From the NCBI RefSeq assembly GCF_036375055.1, contig NZ_DASUSQ010000011.1, positions 1-64,000 of the forward strand: 64,000 nucleotides of DNA, read 5' to 3'. The notes beneath the pieces are model-generated. The model had not been told where the DNA came from and searched no databases. It saw only the letters and a list, made by a program, of their open reading frames with translations. Below, one piece after another: positions 7,660 to 15,440 of the stretch. Both the position numbers and the translations under genes were made by a program. Origin of the DNA: Umezawaea sp036375055. GTDB lineage: Bacteria > Actinomycetota > Actinomycetes > Mycobacteriales > Pseudonocardiaceae. How positions within the stretch are numbered: the first letter of the stretch is position 1; the number at the start of each line of letters is the position of its first letter.

Positions 7660-8493
7660 TCAGCGCGGCAGCGGTATCTCCCCCGGTAGCGGAGCCAGGT
7701 CGGATTCCGCCCTGTCCAGCAGGGCCCACGCCTCCGCGAGCCCGGCGGCGACGCGGTCGCGGTGCCCGCGCAGCTCGTCGACGCGCTTCCGGGCGGCCGT
7801 GATCATCGCTTCCGAGCGTTCGGCGGCCTCCCGCAGCAGGGCGTCGGCGCGAGCCCGTGCCTCCGCCTCCTGGCGGGCGAGGGCGCGGGCCGCGTCGGCG
7901 CGCCTGCCCGCCATGGCCAGCTCGAAGTCGGTCCGCACGCGCTCCCGCTCCGCGGCGGCCTGCTCGTCCAGCTCACGACGGCGGCGGGCCGCCTCGCGGA
8001 CCGTCGCCTCGACGTGCTCGCGAGCCCGACGCATCAGGGCGCGGTGCTCGACCTCGGCCTCCCCGCGGCGGGCGTCCAGTCCGGCGACGAGTTCCTCGTA
8101 CCGCAGGCGCAACCGGGTCGCGGCCTCGTCCGCCGCCGCCCAGGTGCGGTCGGCGGCGGCCTCGGCGCGCGTGGTGATCTCGGTGGCCTCGGCCTCGGCG
8201 AGTTCGACCCTGCGGCGCGAACGCTCGTCCAGGGTGGCGGGGTCGACGGGTGTCCGGCACAGCCGGTCGAGGCGGTCGTGCAGCTCCCGCACCTCCGCGC
8301 GGGCGGACTCCAGTGCGCGGGCCAGGCCGTCGGCACGGGCGACCGCCGCGTCGCGGTCGACGGCGAGCACCCCCAGGTCCGCCTCCACCGCCTGCACGAA
8401 CCGCATGACCTGCCCAGGGTCGAACCCCCGCCACACCACGTCGAAATCGGTCCGCAACGGCACCAGTTCTTCTCGGCTGTCGACCGCCGTCAC
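7660..8493 (-). CDS. DivIVA-like long coiled-coil protein
   Basis: A 277-residue protein. Residues about 13-40 (FDVVWRGFDPGQVMRFVQAV) match the lipid-binding N-terminal DivIVA/Wag31 motif in which a conserved aromatic-Arg-Gly-(Tyr/Phe)-Asp loop contacts membrane. Almost all the rest is heptad-rich Ala/Arg/Glu coiled coil, typical of actinobacterial polarity or cytoskeletal scaffolds often annotated as cellulose-binding proteins. Start GTG 8493 is set by an AAGGAGGAGG ribosome site; the longer open frame would place that site inside the gene. A shorter paralogue with the same FDxxWRGYDxxQV motif lies at 38757-39188. A role at poles or septa is inferred. Confidence 0.78.
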   Translation of the reverse strand: MTAVDSREELVPLRTDFDVVWRGFDPGQVMRFVQAVEADLGVLAVDRDAAVARADGLARALESARAEVRELHDRLDRLCRTPVDPATLDERSRRRVELAEAEATEITTRAEAAADRTWAAADEAATRLRLRYEELVAGLDARRGEAEVEHRALMRRAREHVEATVREAARRRRELDEQAAAERERVRTDFELAMAGRRADAARALARQEAEARARADALLREAAERSEAMITAARKRVDELRGHRDRVAAGLAEAWALLDRAESDLAPLPGEIPLPR

Positions 8494-8627
8494 CGTTCCT
8501 CCTCCTTGCACCGCACCGCATCGCCACCGTGATGACGAACGCGGGCAGGCCGGAGTTCCCGGCTCGGGGATCGTTCCGGCGGAGCACGGGCACCAGTCCT
8601 CAAAGGACTCGAACTACCTCGGTGGAC

Positions 8628-9068
8628 TCACTCCCGAAGATCGTCCGCGGCGCTCGGCGTGCGCACGGCCTCGGCGACCGAACCGCCGGGCTCGTCCGCG
8701 AGCTGGCCCCGTTCGACGGCCTCGCGGTGGACCTCCTCGCCGTAGACGTCGCGCGCGTCGGAGCTGATGACGTCGTCGCGGGACAGCTCCTCGGCGTCCG
8801 GCTCGCCCGCGGGCGGCTGGACGTCGGGCTGCTCCTCCTCCAGCCGGTCCTCCAGAGGACGCGGGTGGGCCTGCTCGTAGGCCGTCATCCCGTACTTGTC
8901 GGCCGCGGTCCACCGCTCGGGCGGGTCCATGCCCGCTTCCAGCGGGTCGAGCTTGAGCCGGTCCTCGTCGAGGTCCTCGGCGCTGTTCAGCGCCGCCGGA
9001 TCCATCTCCGCGGAATCCGGCGACCCCGTGTCGTGGGGTGCGGTCGGGCTCTCCCGGTCGTCGGCCAT
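8628..9068 (-). CDS. DUF5709-type acidic hydrophilic protein
   Basis: A 146-residue, very acidic, probably partly disordered protein without membrane segments. The core LDPLEAGMDPPERWTAADKY followed by GMTAYEQ and a LEDRLEEEQPDV helix matches the DUF5709 pattern as I recall it. The C-terminus has a short VADDLRE-like end. Function unknown; family members often sit among actinobacterial stress genes. GAGGAGGAG lies 7 bases before ATG 9068. Family assignment is from memory and could not be searched. Confidence 0.68.
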   Translation of the reverse strand: MADDRESPTAPHDTGSPDSAEMDPAALNSAEDLDEDRLKLDPLEAGMDPPERWTAADKYGMTAYEQAHPRPLEDRLEEEQPDVQPPAGEPDAEELSRDDVISSDARDVYGEEVHREAVERGQLADEPGGSVAEAVRTPSAADDLRE

Positions 9069-9207
9069 CGGTGTTCTCCTCCTCGTGCGGCGGACGTGAT
9101 CACGCCCGAGGGCGCGGACCCTGGGGTGTCCACAACGGCCGGACCCAAAACGCCCGGCCTGCGCGGGTCCGCGTTTCACCGGCCCTTCGCCGGGCACCCC
9201 GGACACC

Positions 9208-10494
9208 ATGCGAGATCACCGCGGCACGCTCCTCGACCAGACCGTCCCACTGGCGCTCAAGGGCTACGGCTGGTTGCCCGACCTGCGCCGCGCGACGCCC
9301 GGCGAGACCGTCCGCACCCGCGTGGCGGGTCGGCGGGCGATCGGCCTGTGCGGCCCGGACGCCACGCGCTTCTTCTACGACGAGGACCACGTGCGGCGGC
9401 ACGGCGCCCTGCCCGGTCCCGTGCGGAGCACGCTGTTCGGGCACGGCGCGGTGCACACGCTCGACGGCGACGCCCACCGCCACCGCAAGGACCTCTTCCT
9501 GTCCCTCATGACGCCGGGGAGCGTGGCGTACCTGGTCGAGCACGTCACGGCGGCGTGGGACGACGCGGTCGCGTCCTGGACCCCCGACCGGCCCGTGGTG
9601 CTGTTCGACGAGGCGAGCCGCGTCCTGACCCGAGGGGTGTGCCGGTGGGCCGGTGTCCCGCTGGCCGACGAGGACGTGCCCGCCGTGGCGAGCGACCTCA
9701 CGGCGATGGTGGACGGCTTCGCGACGGCGGGTCCGCGCCACTGGCGGGCCCGGCGGGCGCGGGCGCGCCAGGAGGCCTCGTTCGCCGACCTGGTCCAGCG
9801 GGTGCGCCGGGGCACCACGACGGTGGCGACCCGCTCGGCGGTCGACGTGGTCTCCCGCCACCGGGATTCCGGTGGAACGCCGCTCGAACCACGCGTGGCC
9901 GCGGTGGAGCTGCTCAACGTGGTCCGCCCGACGGTGGCCGTCGCCTGGTTCGTCGCGTTCGCGGCGCACGCCCTGCACCGGTGGCCCGACCACCGCGAGG
10001 CGCTGCGCTCCGGTGACGCCGGGTTCGCGACGGCGTTCACGCACGAGGTCCGCCGGTTCTACCCGTTCGCCCCGTTCCTCGGCGGTCGCGCCGTCCGAGA
10101 CCTCTCGTGGCGCGGCGAACCGATCCCGGAGGGGTCGCTCGTGCTGCTGGACGTCTTCGGGCAGAACCACGACGCCGCCGTGTGGGGCGATCCCTACGCG
10201 TTCCGCCCGCAGCGGTTCCTCGACCGGCCCGCGAGCGCGTTCGACCTGATCCCGCAGGGTGGCGGCGATCCGGCCGCCGGTCACCGGTGCCCCGGCGAAC
10301 CCGCCACGATCGGCCTGCTGGAGGCGCTGTCGGCGCGCCTGGCCCGCCTCGACCACACCGTTCCCGAGCAGGACCTGACGATCTCGCTGTCCCGTGTGCC
10401 CGCACGGGTGCGCAGCGGTTTCGTCCTCACCCCGACCGGCTCGACCGCGCCGCGGCGCGCCGACGTCCTCGCCGCTTCCCGCGACCACGGGTGA
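9208..10494 (+). CDS. CYP152-family P450 fatty-acid peroxygenase/decarboxylase
   Basis: A 428-residue P450. Haem ligand Cys361 lies in PQGGGDPAAGHRCPGEPAT, the CYP152 form of the Cys loop. The I helix has Arg240-Pro241 (NVVRPTVAVAWF) in place of the usual acid-Thr pair, the mark of peroxygenases that use the substrate carboxylate for catalysis with hydrogen peroxide. His83 in GHGAVHTLDGDAHRHRK aligns with His85 of the alkene-forming decarboxylase OleT(JE); P450(BSbeta), mainly a hydroxylase, has Gln there. Expected reaction: alpha/beta-hydroxylation or decarboxylation of fatty acids in the cytosol. No redox partner is needed and none is adjacent. Confidence 0.88.
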   Translation: MRDHRGTLLDQTVPLALKGYGWLPDLRRATPGETVRTRVAGRRAIGLCGPDATRFFYDEDHVRRHGALPGPVRSTLFGHGAVHTLDGDAHRHRKDLFLSLMTPGSVAYLVEHVTAAWDDAVASWTPDRPVVLFDEASRVLTRGVCRWAGVPLADEDVPAVASDLTAMVDGFATAGPRHWRARRARARQEASFADLVQRVRRGTTTVATRSAVDVVSRHRDSGGTPLEPRVAAVELLNVVRPTVAVAWFVAFAAHALHRWPDHREALRSGDAGFATAFTHEVRRFYPFAPFLGGRAVRDLSWRGEPIPEGSLVLLDVFGQNHDAAVWGDPYAFRPQRFLDRPASAFDLIPQGGGDPAAGHRCPGEPATIGLLEALSARLARLDHTVPEQDLTISLSRVPARVRSGFVLTPTGSTAPRRADVLAASRDHG

Positions 10495-10504
10495 CACCGG
10501 CCGA

Positions 10505-11850
10505 TCACGACCTGGCGACCACCCGGATGGAGTCGAGCGCCGCGTCGACGGGGTCGGGGAGCTGCACGCCGGCGGCGAGACCGCTGCGCGGGTAGTCCAC
10601 CACCGGCCTGCTGACGACCTCGCCGGGCAGCACCGCTGGTGCGCCCGGCGGGTACGGCGTGATCATCTCGGCCGCGATCCGGCCGACCGCCGCGTCCACG
10701 TCCACCTGCTCGGTCTCGCCGGAGAACGCGTCCCTGGGCGGCATCGCCGTCTCCAGCTCCACCCGCTCGGGCGACGGGAGGTCGACGGGCTTCGGCGCGG
10801 GCAGGCTTCGGCGCGGGCAGGCTCCGGCCCGCCCGGCACAGGGCGTCCAGCGCCGCGACCAGGATCGCGCCGGTCTCCTCGTCGTCGGCGGTGGTGAGCT
10901 GCGCGACGACCCTCCGGTGGTCGGACAGGCCGACGGCGACCCGCTGGTGCTCGCGCAGCCAGTCGGCGGCCTGGTAGCCGCTGATGCCGAGCGGGGACAC
11001 GTCGACCACCACCTTCAGCGGGTCGATCGACGACGAGAGGTCGAGCAGCTCCTCCCGCATGACCCTCAGCCCCGGTACCCGGTCCACGCGTGCCCGCACG
11101 GACTCCGCCAGCGCGAGCGTCGCGTCGAGCAGCCCGTGCCCGTGCCGCGCCATCTGCCTGCGCCAGCCGTCCAGGGTCGCGTGCACCAGCGACGTGGCGC
11201 TGGTCGTGCCCAGCAGGTCCTCGCGCGCCTTGAGCACCGCCGGTCCACGCGGTCGCCCTGGAGGTGGAACACCGAGCTCTGCTCGACCGCCGAACCGGCC
11301 TTGTGCACGCTGGTCACGCAGAGGTCCGCGCCCGCGTCCACCGCCCACGGCGGCAGGTCGGGGTGGAACGGCAGGTGCGCGCCACGCCTCGTCCTCGATC
11401 AGCGGCTCGCCGAACTCGTGGCGCACCTCCGCCACGGCCGCGATGTCGCCGCACGTGCCGTGGTCGGTCGGCGTGACCAGGAGCGTCCGGTTCGGCCTCG
11501 AAGGCCTCGCGCACGTCCTCCGCGGCGGGCGGGTTGGACAGGTGCAGGTCGGCGTCCCAGCGGGGGCGCACCCGCACGGCCGCGACACCGCTGAGGATCA
11601 GCCCGGACACGACGGACTTGTGGGACTGGCGGGCCACCAAGAGCTTCTCGTGCGGGCCCGCGACCGGCAGCACGGCGCTCCTGACCGACAGCGAACTGCC
11701 GCAGGTGGAGAAGAACGCGTGCTCGGCGCCGACCGCGTCGGCCATCAGCTCCTGCGCGTGCTCGATCACGCCGCGGCTCACCCGCCGGTCGTCCAGGCCG
11801 TTCGACGAGATGACGTCGGCCTCGAAGACCTGCCGTCCACCACCTCGGAG
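10505..11850 (-). pseudogene. Broken Orn/Lys/Arg (PLP, fold-III-like) decarboxylase
   Basis: Recognisable segments of a bacterial Orn/Lys/Arg decarboxylase occur in order but in shifting frames: SNGLDDRRVSRGVIEHAQEL and FFSTCGSSLSVRSAVLPVAG (about 11590-11820); TPTDHGTCGDIAAVAEV and IEDEAW (about 11385-11490); the PLP-lysine segment TSVHKAGSAVEQSSVFHLQG (about 11245-11340); the large domain (about 10820-11235); and AAEMITPYPPGAPAVLPGEV at the C-terminus (10505-10790). Shifts occur near 11493, 11383 (loss of two G), 11238 (loss of one C) and at 10789-10820, where a 16-bp tandem duplication shifts frame; removing one copy restores it exactly. The N-terminal wing domain is also missing. Non-functional. 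Confidence 0.88.
10789..10820. repeat. 16-bp tandem duplication that breaks the decarboxylase
   Basis: GCTTCGGCGCGGGCAG occurs twice back to back (10789-10804, 10805-10820). Because 16 is not a multiple of three, it shifts the minus-strand reading frame; deleting one copy joins the upstream and C-terminal frames. Confidence 0.93.
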
Positions 11851-11964
11851 TCGCCTGGCGCGGATCGGGCCGAACACCCTCCCGGAGCCGCGACGTTTGC
11901 CCACCTCCCGCGGGGGAATCCCACCGGACCGGGCATCGGTGCCCGACCGGAGCGAGGAGCGAAC

Positions 11965-12192
11965 GTGGTCGAACAGGCGCGGGACGTCGACACCGCGGGC
12001 ATGGAGGAGCGGCTCGCCGAGTCGCAGCACGCGATCGACGAGGCCAAGGCGACGGCCGAGGAGCTGGCCGAGACGAACCCCGACCCGTACGAGACGGAGG
12101 CCGAGGACGACGAGCCCTCCGGGTTCGAGTCGCCGGAGGACGGTGGGCGCGGCGAAGCGCCGGGTGCCGTGCGGGCCACGCCCGAGAGCTGA
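11965..12192 (+). CDS. Small acidic hypothetical protein
   Basis: A 75-residue, Glu/Asp-rich soluble protein. The first half is a predicted amphipathic helix (AGMEERLAESQHAIDEAKAT), the second half is disordered (YETEAEDDEPSGFESPEDGG). GTG 11965 has GAGGAG five bases upstream. No known domain. A 38-bp terminator follows at once. Short proteins of this style (helix plus acidic tail) are common near actinobacterial stress genes; function unknown. Confidence 0.7.
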   Translation: MVEQARDVDTAGMEERLAESQHAIDEAKATAEELAETNPDPYETEAEDDEPSGFESPEDGGRGEAPGAVRATPES

Positions 12193-12197
12193 CCGGA

Positions 12198-12235
12198 GCC
12201 CTGGGCCCGCCGGTCCCCACCGGTGGGCCCAGGGC
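12198..12235. terminator. Bidirectional hairpin terminator
   Basis: Arms GCCCTGGGCCC (12198-12208) and its complement (12225-12235), with further pairing of GCCGGT/ACCGGT inside. It lies between a plus-strand gene and the convergent SDR gene. Confidence 0.82.
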
Positions 12236-12249
12236 CGGTCGTGGCGGTA

Positions 12250-13077
12250 CTACGGGTTGCGCCACTTCTCGTCGGTGAGGCGGTCGCTCGCCTGCGGTCC
12301 CATGAGGAGCATGCCGCCGTCCACGACGTAGGACGCGCCGGTCACGTAGCTCGCCGCGGGCGACGCCAGGAACGCGACCACGGCGGCGACCTCCGCGGCG
12401 TGGCCGGTGCGTCCCAGCGGCACGCCGGGGCGGCGCTGCTCGCGGGGGTCCTCGTCGGTCTGGCCGGTCATCGGCGTGGAGATCTCCCCCGGTGCCACCG
12501 AGTTCACCGTGATGCCGTGCTCGGCCAGCTCCAGCGCGAGCACCTTCGTCAGCATCCCCAGGCCCGCCTTGGCCGCGCAGTACGGCCCGGCACCGACGCG
12601 CGGCGCGTGCTCGTGGACGCTGGTGATGTTGACGATCCGGCCACCGCGCCCGGCCTCGACCATGTGCCGGGCCGCGCGCTGGGAGCACAGGAACGCACCG
12701 TCCAGGTCGACCGACAGCACGGACCGCCACGAGTCGAAGTCCATGTCCAGCAGCTTCTCCGCGCTGCCCGTCCCCGCGCAGTTGACCAGGACGTCGATGC
12801 CGCCGAGGTCGGCCACCAGGTCGTCGACGACGGTGGCCGCGGCGGGCAGGTCGGTGAGGTCCAGGTGGCGGACCGCGGCACGGGCACCCGCCTCGCGCAC
12901 CTCGGCGGCGGTCCGCTCGGCCCCGTCGGCGTCCCGGTGGTAGGTGACTCCGACGTCCGCCCCCGCGCGGGCCAGCGCCACGGCGACGGCCCGGCCGATG
13001 CCGGAGTCCGAACCGGTCACGACGGCGCGCAGGGGCGTGTCCGCGCGGTCCTCGGGCAGTGGGGCGATGGTCGCCAT
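12250..13077 (-). CDS. SDR-family oxidoreductase
   Basis: A 275-residue classical short-chain dehydrogenase. Cofactor motif TGSDSGIG (TGxxxGIG), NCAG at the end of beta-4, Ser in NITSVHEH, catalytic YCAAK (YxxxK), and the PGEISTPMT segment after beta-6 are all present. Overall it resembles bacterial glucose 1-dehydrogenase-like and 3-oxoacyl-ACP-reductase-like SDRs; an Arg/His-rich beta-2 region (YHRDADGAER) favours NADP(H). Substrate unknown. ATG 13077 is preceded by a GTGT-N15-GGGTAC SigB-like promoter about 34 bases upstream, so it is probably stress induced. Confidence 0.87.
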   Translation of the reverse strand: MATIAPLPEDRADTPLRAVVTGSDSGIGRAVAVALARAGADVGVTYHRDADGAERTAAEVREAGARAAVRHLDLTDLPAAATVVDDLVADLGGIDVLVNCAGTGSAEKLLDMDFDSWRSVLSVDLDGAFLCSQRAARHMVEAGRGGRIVNITSVHEHAPRVGAGPYCAAKAGLGMLTKVLALELAEHGITVNSVAPGEISTPMTGQTDEDPREQRRPGVPLGRTGHAAEVAAVVAFLASPAASYVTGASYVVDGGMLLMGPQASDRLTDEKWRNP

Positions 13078-13110
13078 GGGCGGTCCTCCGGGGGTCTCTG
13101 GGGTCCGGGG

Positions 13111-13135
13111 GTACCCGTGGCCGCCGCGCCGACAC
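13111..13135 (-). promoter_or_regulatory. SigB-like promoter (GTGT-N15-GGGTAC)
   Basis: Minus-strand GTGT, 15-base spacer, GGGTAC, matching GNNT-N14-16-GGGTAC. The SDR start codon is 34 bases downstream, with CGGAGGACC as ribosome site between. Confidence 0.52.
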
Positions 13136-13153
13136 ACCGGGTCGCGCGGTCGT

Positions 13154-14404
13154 TCACGGCTGGGCGGGCACCAGCACGCCGTCCTTGAGCAGCCTGCGCA
13201 CGAGCACCCGCTGGTCCTCGACGGGCAGGCCGGGCAGGGTCCCCAGCACGACGACACCGCCCGCCGCGAGCAGGTCGAGCGCGGCGGCCGTGCCCGCGGG
13301 CAGGGTCATCCGGTCGTGCGGCAGGTCCAGCACCACGCGGTCGCCGTCGGTGCGCAGCCGGAACCGCAGGCCCGGACGCCAGCGCACGGCGTCGCCCGCG
13401 TCGGCGTTCCGCGCGGCCGTGGCCTGCGCGAGCGGGGCCAGCGGTCGTGGCGCGTTCCCGGACCACACGCGTCGCCGCACCCGCTCGGCCACGTCGCGGG
13501 GGTCGGCGTCGGCGAGCACGTCCCCGAGCAGGCCGACCACGGCGGTGAGGTGCGGCGCGAGCTGGTCCGGGTCGGCGACGTCGATCCCGAGCGGCAGCGA
13601 CGCGCGCAGGTCGGTGTCCCGGCCCGCCAGCGCCAGCAGCGCCTCCACGAGCGCGTACCGCGTCAGGACGTGCACGCCGACCGTGAGGTGCGCGCTGATC
13701 TCGCCCTGCGCCACGGCCGAGTGGAGGTAGCCGCGGGGCAGGTAGAGGGCGTCACCGGGGGCGAGGACCTCGTCGAGCAGCGGTTCCCGCGCCGCGCGCT
13801 CGGCGACGGCGTCGGCGTGGTCGGCCCACGGCTGGTCGCGCAGCGGGTCCTGGTGCACCGGCTCGTGCACGCGCCACCGCTTGCGCCCCGCGACCTGGAG
13901 CACGAACACGTCGTGCACGTCGTAGTGCGCGGAGAACCCCTGCGACTGCGGCGGGGTGAGGTAGGCGTTCACCTGGACCGGGTGGCCGAGGTCCGCGCCG
14001 AGGTCGGTCGCGAAGTCGACCAGCGGGGGCCACAGCCGGTGCAGCCCCTGGAACACCAGCGTGCAGCCCTCGGCGAACAGGGAGGCGACCCGGTCGTCCG
14101 CGACCTGGTCTGCGATCTCCGCGCCCACCCCTCCGCCTCGGGTGAACTGGGACGACCCGAGCACGGCCCCGTCGCGCGCCACCCGCAGGAACGGGGTGCG
14201 CAGGCCGCGCCGGGACAGCAGTTCGTCGGCCCGCTCCAGGTCGAACAGGTCGTCGAACGGCCGGGGCAGGTCGGCCGAGGGGGTCAGCAGCGGGCGGCGG
14301 CCCCAGTGCTCGTCGGCGAACCGGTCCGGGTCGACGCCCACGCAGCGGCGCAGCGCCTCCCGGTCCGCGGACCGGGAGGCGCTGCGCTCAGGTGGAACCG
14401 CCAT
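13154..14404 (-). CDS. JmjC/cupin-4 2-oxoglutarate-Fe(II) oxygenase (YcfD/ROXA-like)
   Basis: A 416-residue protein of the JmjC 'cupin_4' group. The jelly-roll core carries His160-x-Asp162 (GFSAHYDVHDVFVLQ) and a distal His228 (YLPRGYLHSA), the expected Fe(II) triad, with the basic GRKRWRV strand between that usually contacts 2-oxoglutarate. A winged-helix-like region fills the C-terminal part (LPVEDQRVLVRRLLKDGV), as in ribosomal oxygenases. YcfD/ROX relatives hydroxylate ribosomal proteins. Here the start codon overlaps the stop codon of a 68-residue DGGA-repeat acidic peptide gene (TGATG), so that peptide is an obvious candidate substrate; this is inference. Confidence 0.85.
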   Translation of the reverse strand: MAVPPERSASRSADREALRRCVGVDPDRFADEHWGRRPLLTPSADLPRPFDDLFDLERADELLSRRGLRTPFLRVARDGAVLGSSQFTRGGGVGAEIADQVADDRVASLFAEGCTLVFQGLHRLWPPLVDFATDLGADLGHPVQVNAYLTPPQSQGFSAHYDVHDVFVLQVAGRKRWRVHEPVHQDPLRDQPWADHADAVAERAAREPLLDEVLAPGDALYLPRGYLHSAVAQGEISAHLTVGVHVLTRYALVEALLALAGRDTDLRASLPLGIDVADPDQLAPHLTAVVGLLGDVLADADPRDVAERVRRRVWSGNAPRPLAPLAQATAARNADAGDAVRWRPGLRFRLRTDGDRVVLDLPHDRMTLPAGTAAALDLLAAGGVVVLGTLPGLPVEDQRVLVRRLLKDGVLVPAQP

Positions 14405-14610
14405 CAGGCCCGACCGCTGCCGGCACCGCCGTCGGCACCGCCGTCCTGCTCGGCGGGCACCCCTTCGGCGCCGCCGTCGGCCGGGCCCTCGGGGTCGGCA
14501 CCCCCGTCAGCGCCGCCGTCCTGCTCGTTCGGCACCGCGTCCGCTCCGCCGTCGGCGGGACCCTCGGGGCCGCCCGTGCCGCTGGTGATGTCGTCGTCGG
14601 TGAGTCCCAT
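14404..14610 (-). CDS. Acidic DGGA-repeat peptide, coupled to JmjC oxygenase
   Basis: A 68-residue peptide. A short leader-like N-terminus (MGLTDDDITSGTG) precedes two imperfect 25-residue repeats (residues 14-38 and 39-63), each PEGPADGGA - VPxEQ - DGGADGGA, giving six DGGA motifs and no Cys, Lys or aromatic residue. The tail is GSGRA. The ATG at 14610 has CAGGAG upstream, and its stop codon shares one base with the start of the JmjC oxygenase gene, so the two are translationally coupled. I know no named family. It could be a modified-peptide precursor, a protein substrate of the oxygenase, or a disordered acidic stress peptide. Confidence 0.75.
   Translation of the reverse strand: MGLTDDDITSGTGGPEGPADGGADAVPNEQDGGADGGADPEGPADGGAEGVPAEQDGGADGGAGSGRA
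14422..14571. repeat. Two 75-bp in-frame repeats in the DGGA peptide gene
   Basis: Copies 14497-14571 and 14422-14496 encode the two 25-residue units; both keep the PADGGA, VPxEQ and DGGADGGA blocks, so the gene grew by in-frame tandem duplication. Confidence 0.85.
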
Positions 14611-14643
14611 GACTGTCTCCTGTGGATCGAAGGTGGTCCCGGA

Positions 14644-14667
14644 TGCCCGTTCCGGGCGGTGTCAAAC
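14644..14667 (-). promoter_or_regulatory. Weak SigB-like promoter (GTTT-N15-GGGCAT)
   Basis: GTTT, exactly 15 bases, then GGGCAT on the minus strand, one base from the GGGTAT form, 33 bases upstream of the DGGA-peptide ATG. Spacing equals that of the better sites in the window. Confidence 0.35.
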
Positions 14668-14808
14668 CGCACGTCATCCGTTGGTGGCGTCCGCACCCGG
14701 CCGCGAGCGGCTCCTCCTCGCCGGTGGAGGACCCCACCGGCTCGATCCCGCCCACCCCTGGGCAGGCGTCGCGGCGGACCACCTGCGCGCAGCGCGGGAA
14801 CCCCGGCC

Positions 14809-15366
14809 CTAACGGCCCAGCGCGCCCCGGATGAGGTCGCGGACCTTGTCCACGACGGCCGTGGGCGGTCCCAGCAGCAGGTTCGCCACGGGCGACTCGA
14901 CACCGGGGTGCGGGCGGGTGGGGGCGATCAGCTGCGCCGCGCGCAACGCCCCGCCGAGGGCCTTGAGCTGCTCGTCGTCGTACTGGGAGCGCAGCCGGGG
15001 GAACTCCTCCCGCTCCTCGTGGCCCGCGTGCGCGAGCACGTCCTCGCGCAGCTGCACCAGCAGCGTGTCGAAGCCCTCGGCGTCGGGGCCGATGCGGTCC
15101 AGCGTCACGAGCAGCTCCTTGGCGCGGCGCTCCTCCGCGACCCTGGCGTCCACCACGGCGTCACCGCCCTCGGAGCGGCGGGCGGCGGGGTGCACCAGCT
15201 CCTCCTCCGCGGTCTCGTGCACGGACAGGAGCCGGACCAGTTCGCGGAACGCGGTCGTGCGGTCCTTCCCGGTCGTGGTCTCCACCCGCTCGAACAGGGC
15301 TCGGATCTCCTCGTGCTGCCGGATGAGCAGGGTGAGGACGTCTTCGTCTTCGCGCGCGGTCGTCAT
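14809..15366 (-). CDS. Hemerythrin HHE-domain protein
   Basis: A 185-residue helical protein. HHE-type metal ligands are spaced as in the family: LLIRQHEEIRALFERVE, VHETAEEELVHPAAR and AHAGHEEREEFPRL. Such proteins carry an oxo-bridged di-iron site in the cytosol and bind oxygen, nitric oxide or peroxide. Start is uncertain: ATG 15366 leads straight into the domain, an in-frame ATG at 15399 adds 11 residues, and neither has a good ribosome site. It is next to three other iron- or redox-linked genes (methyltransferase, CDGSH, heme-oxygenase-like), supporting a role in iron or oxygen stress. Confidence 0.85.
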   Translation of the reverse strand: MTTAREDEDVLTLLIRQHEEIRALFERVETTTGKDRTTAFRELVRLLSVHETAEEELVHPAARRSEGGDAVVDARVAEERRAKELLVTLDRIGPDAEGFDTLLVQLREDVLAHAGHEEREEFPRLRSQYDDEQLKALGGALRAAQLIAPTRPHPGVESPVANLLLGPPTAVVDKVRDLIRGALGR

Positions 15367-15440
15367 GACCGACGGGATGCCCGTTCCACGCCGAGTCATG
15401 CACCCGGTTTGCCGGACGTCCGAGGGGCAACAACCGTCCT

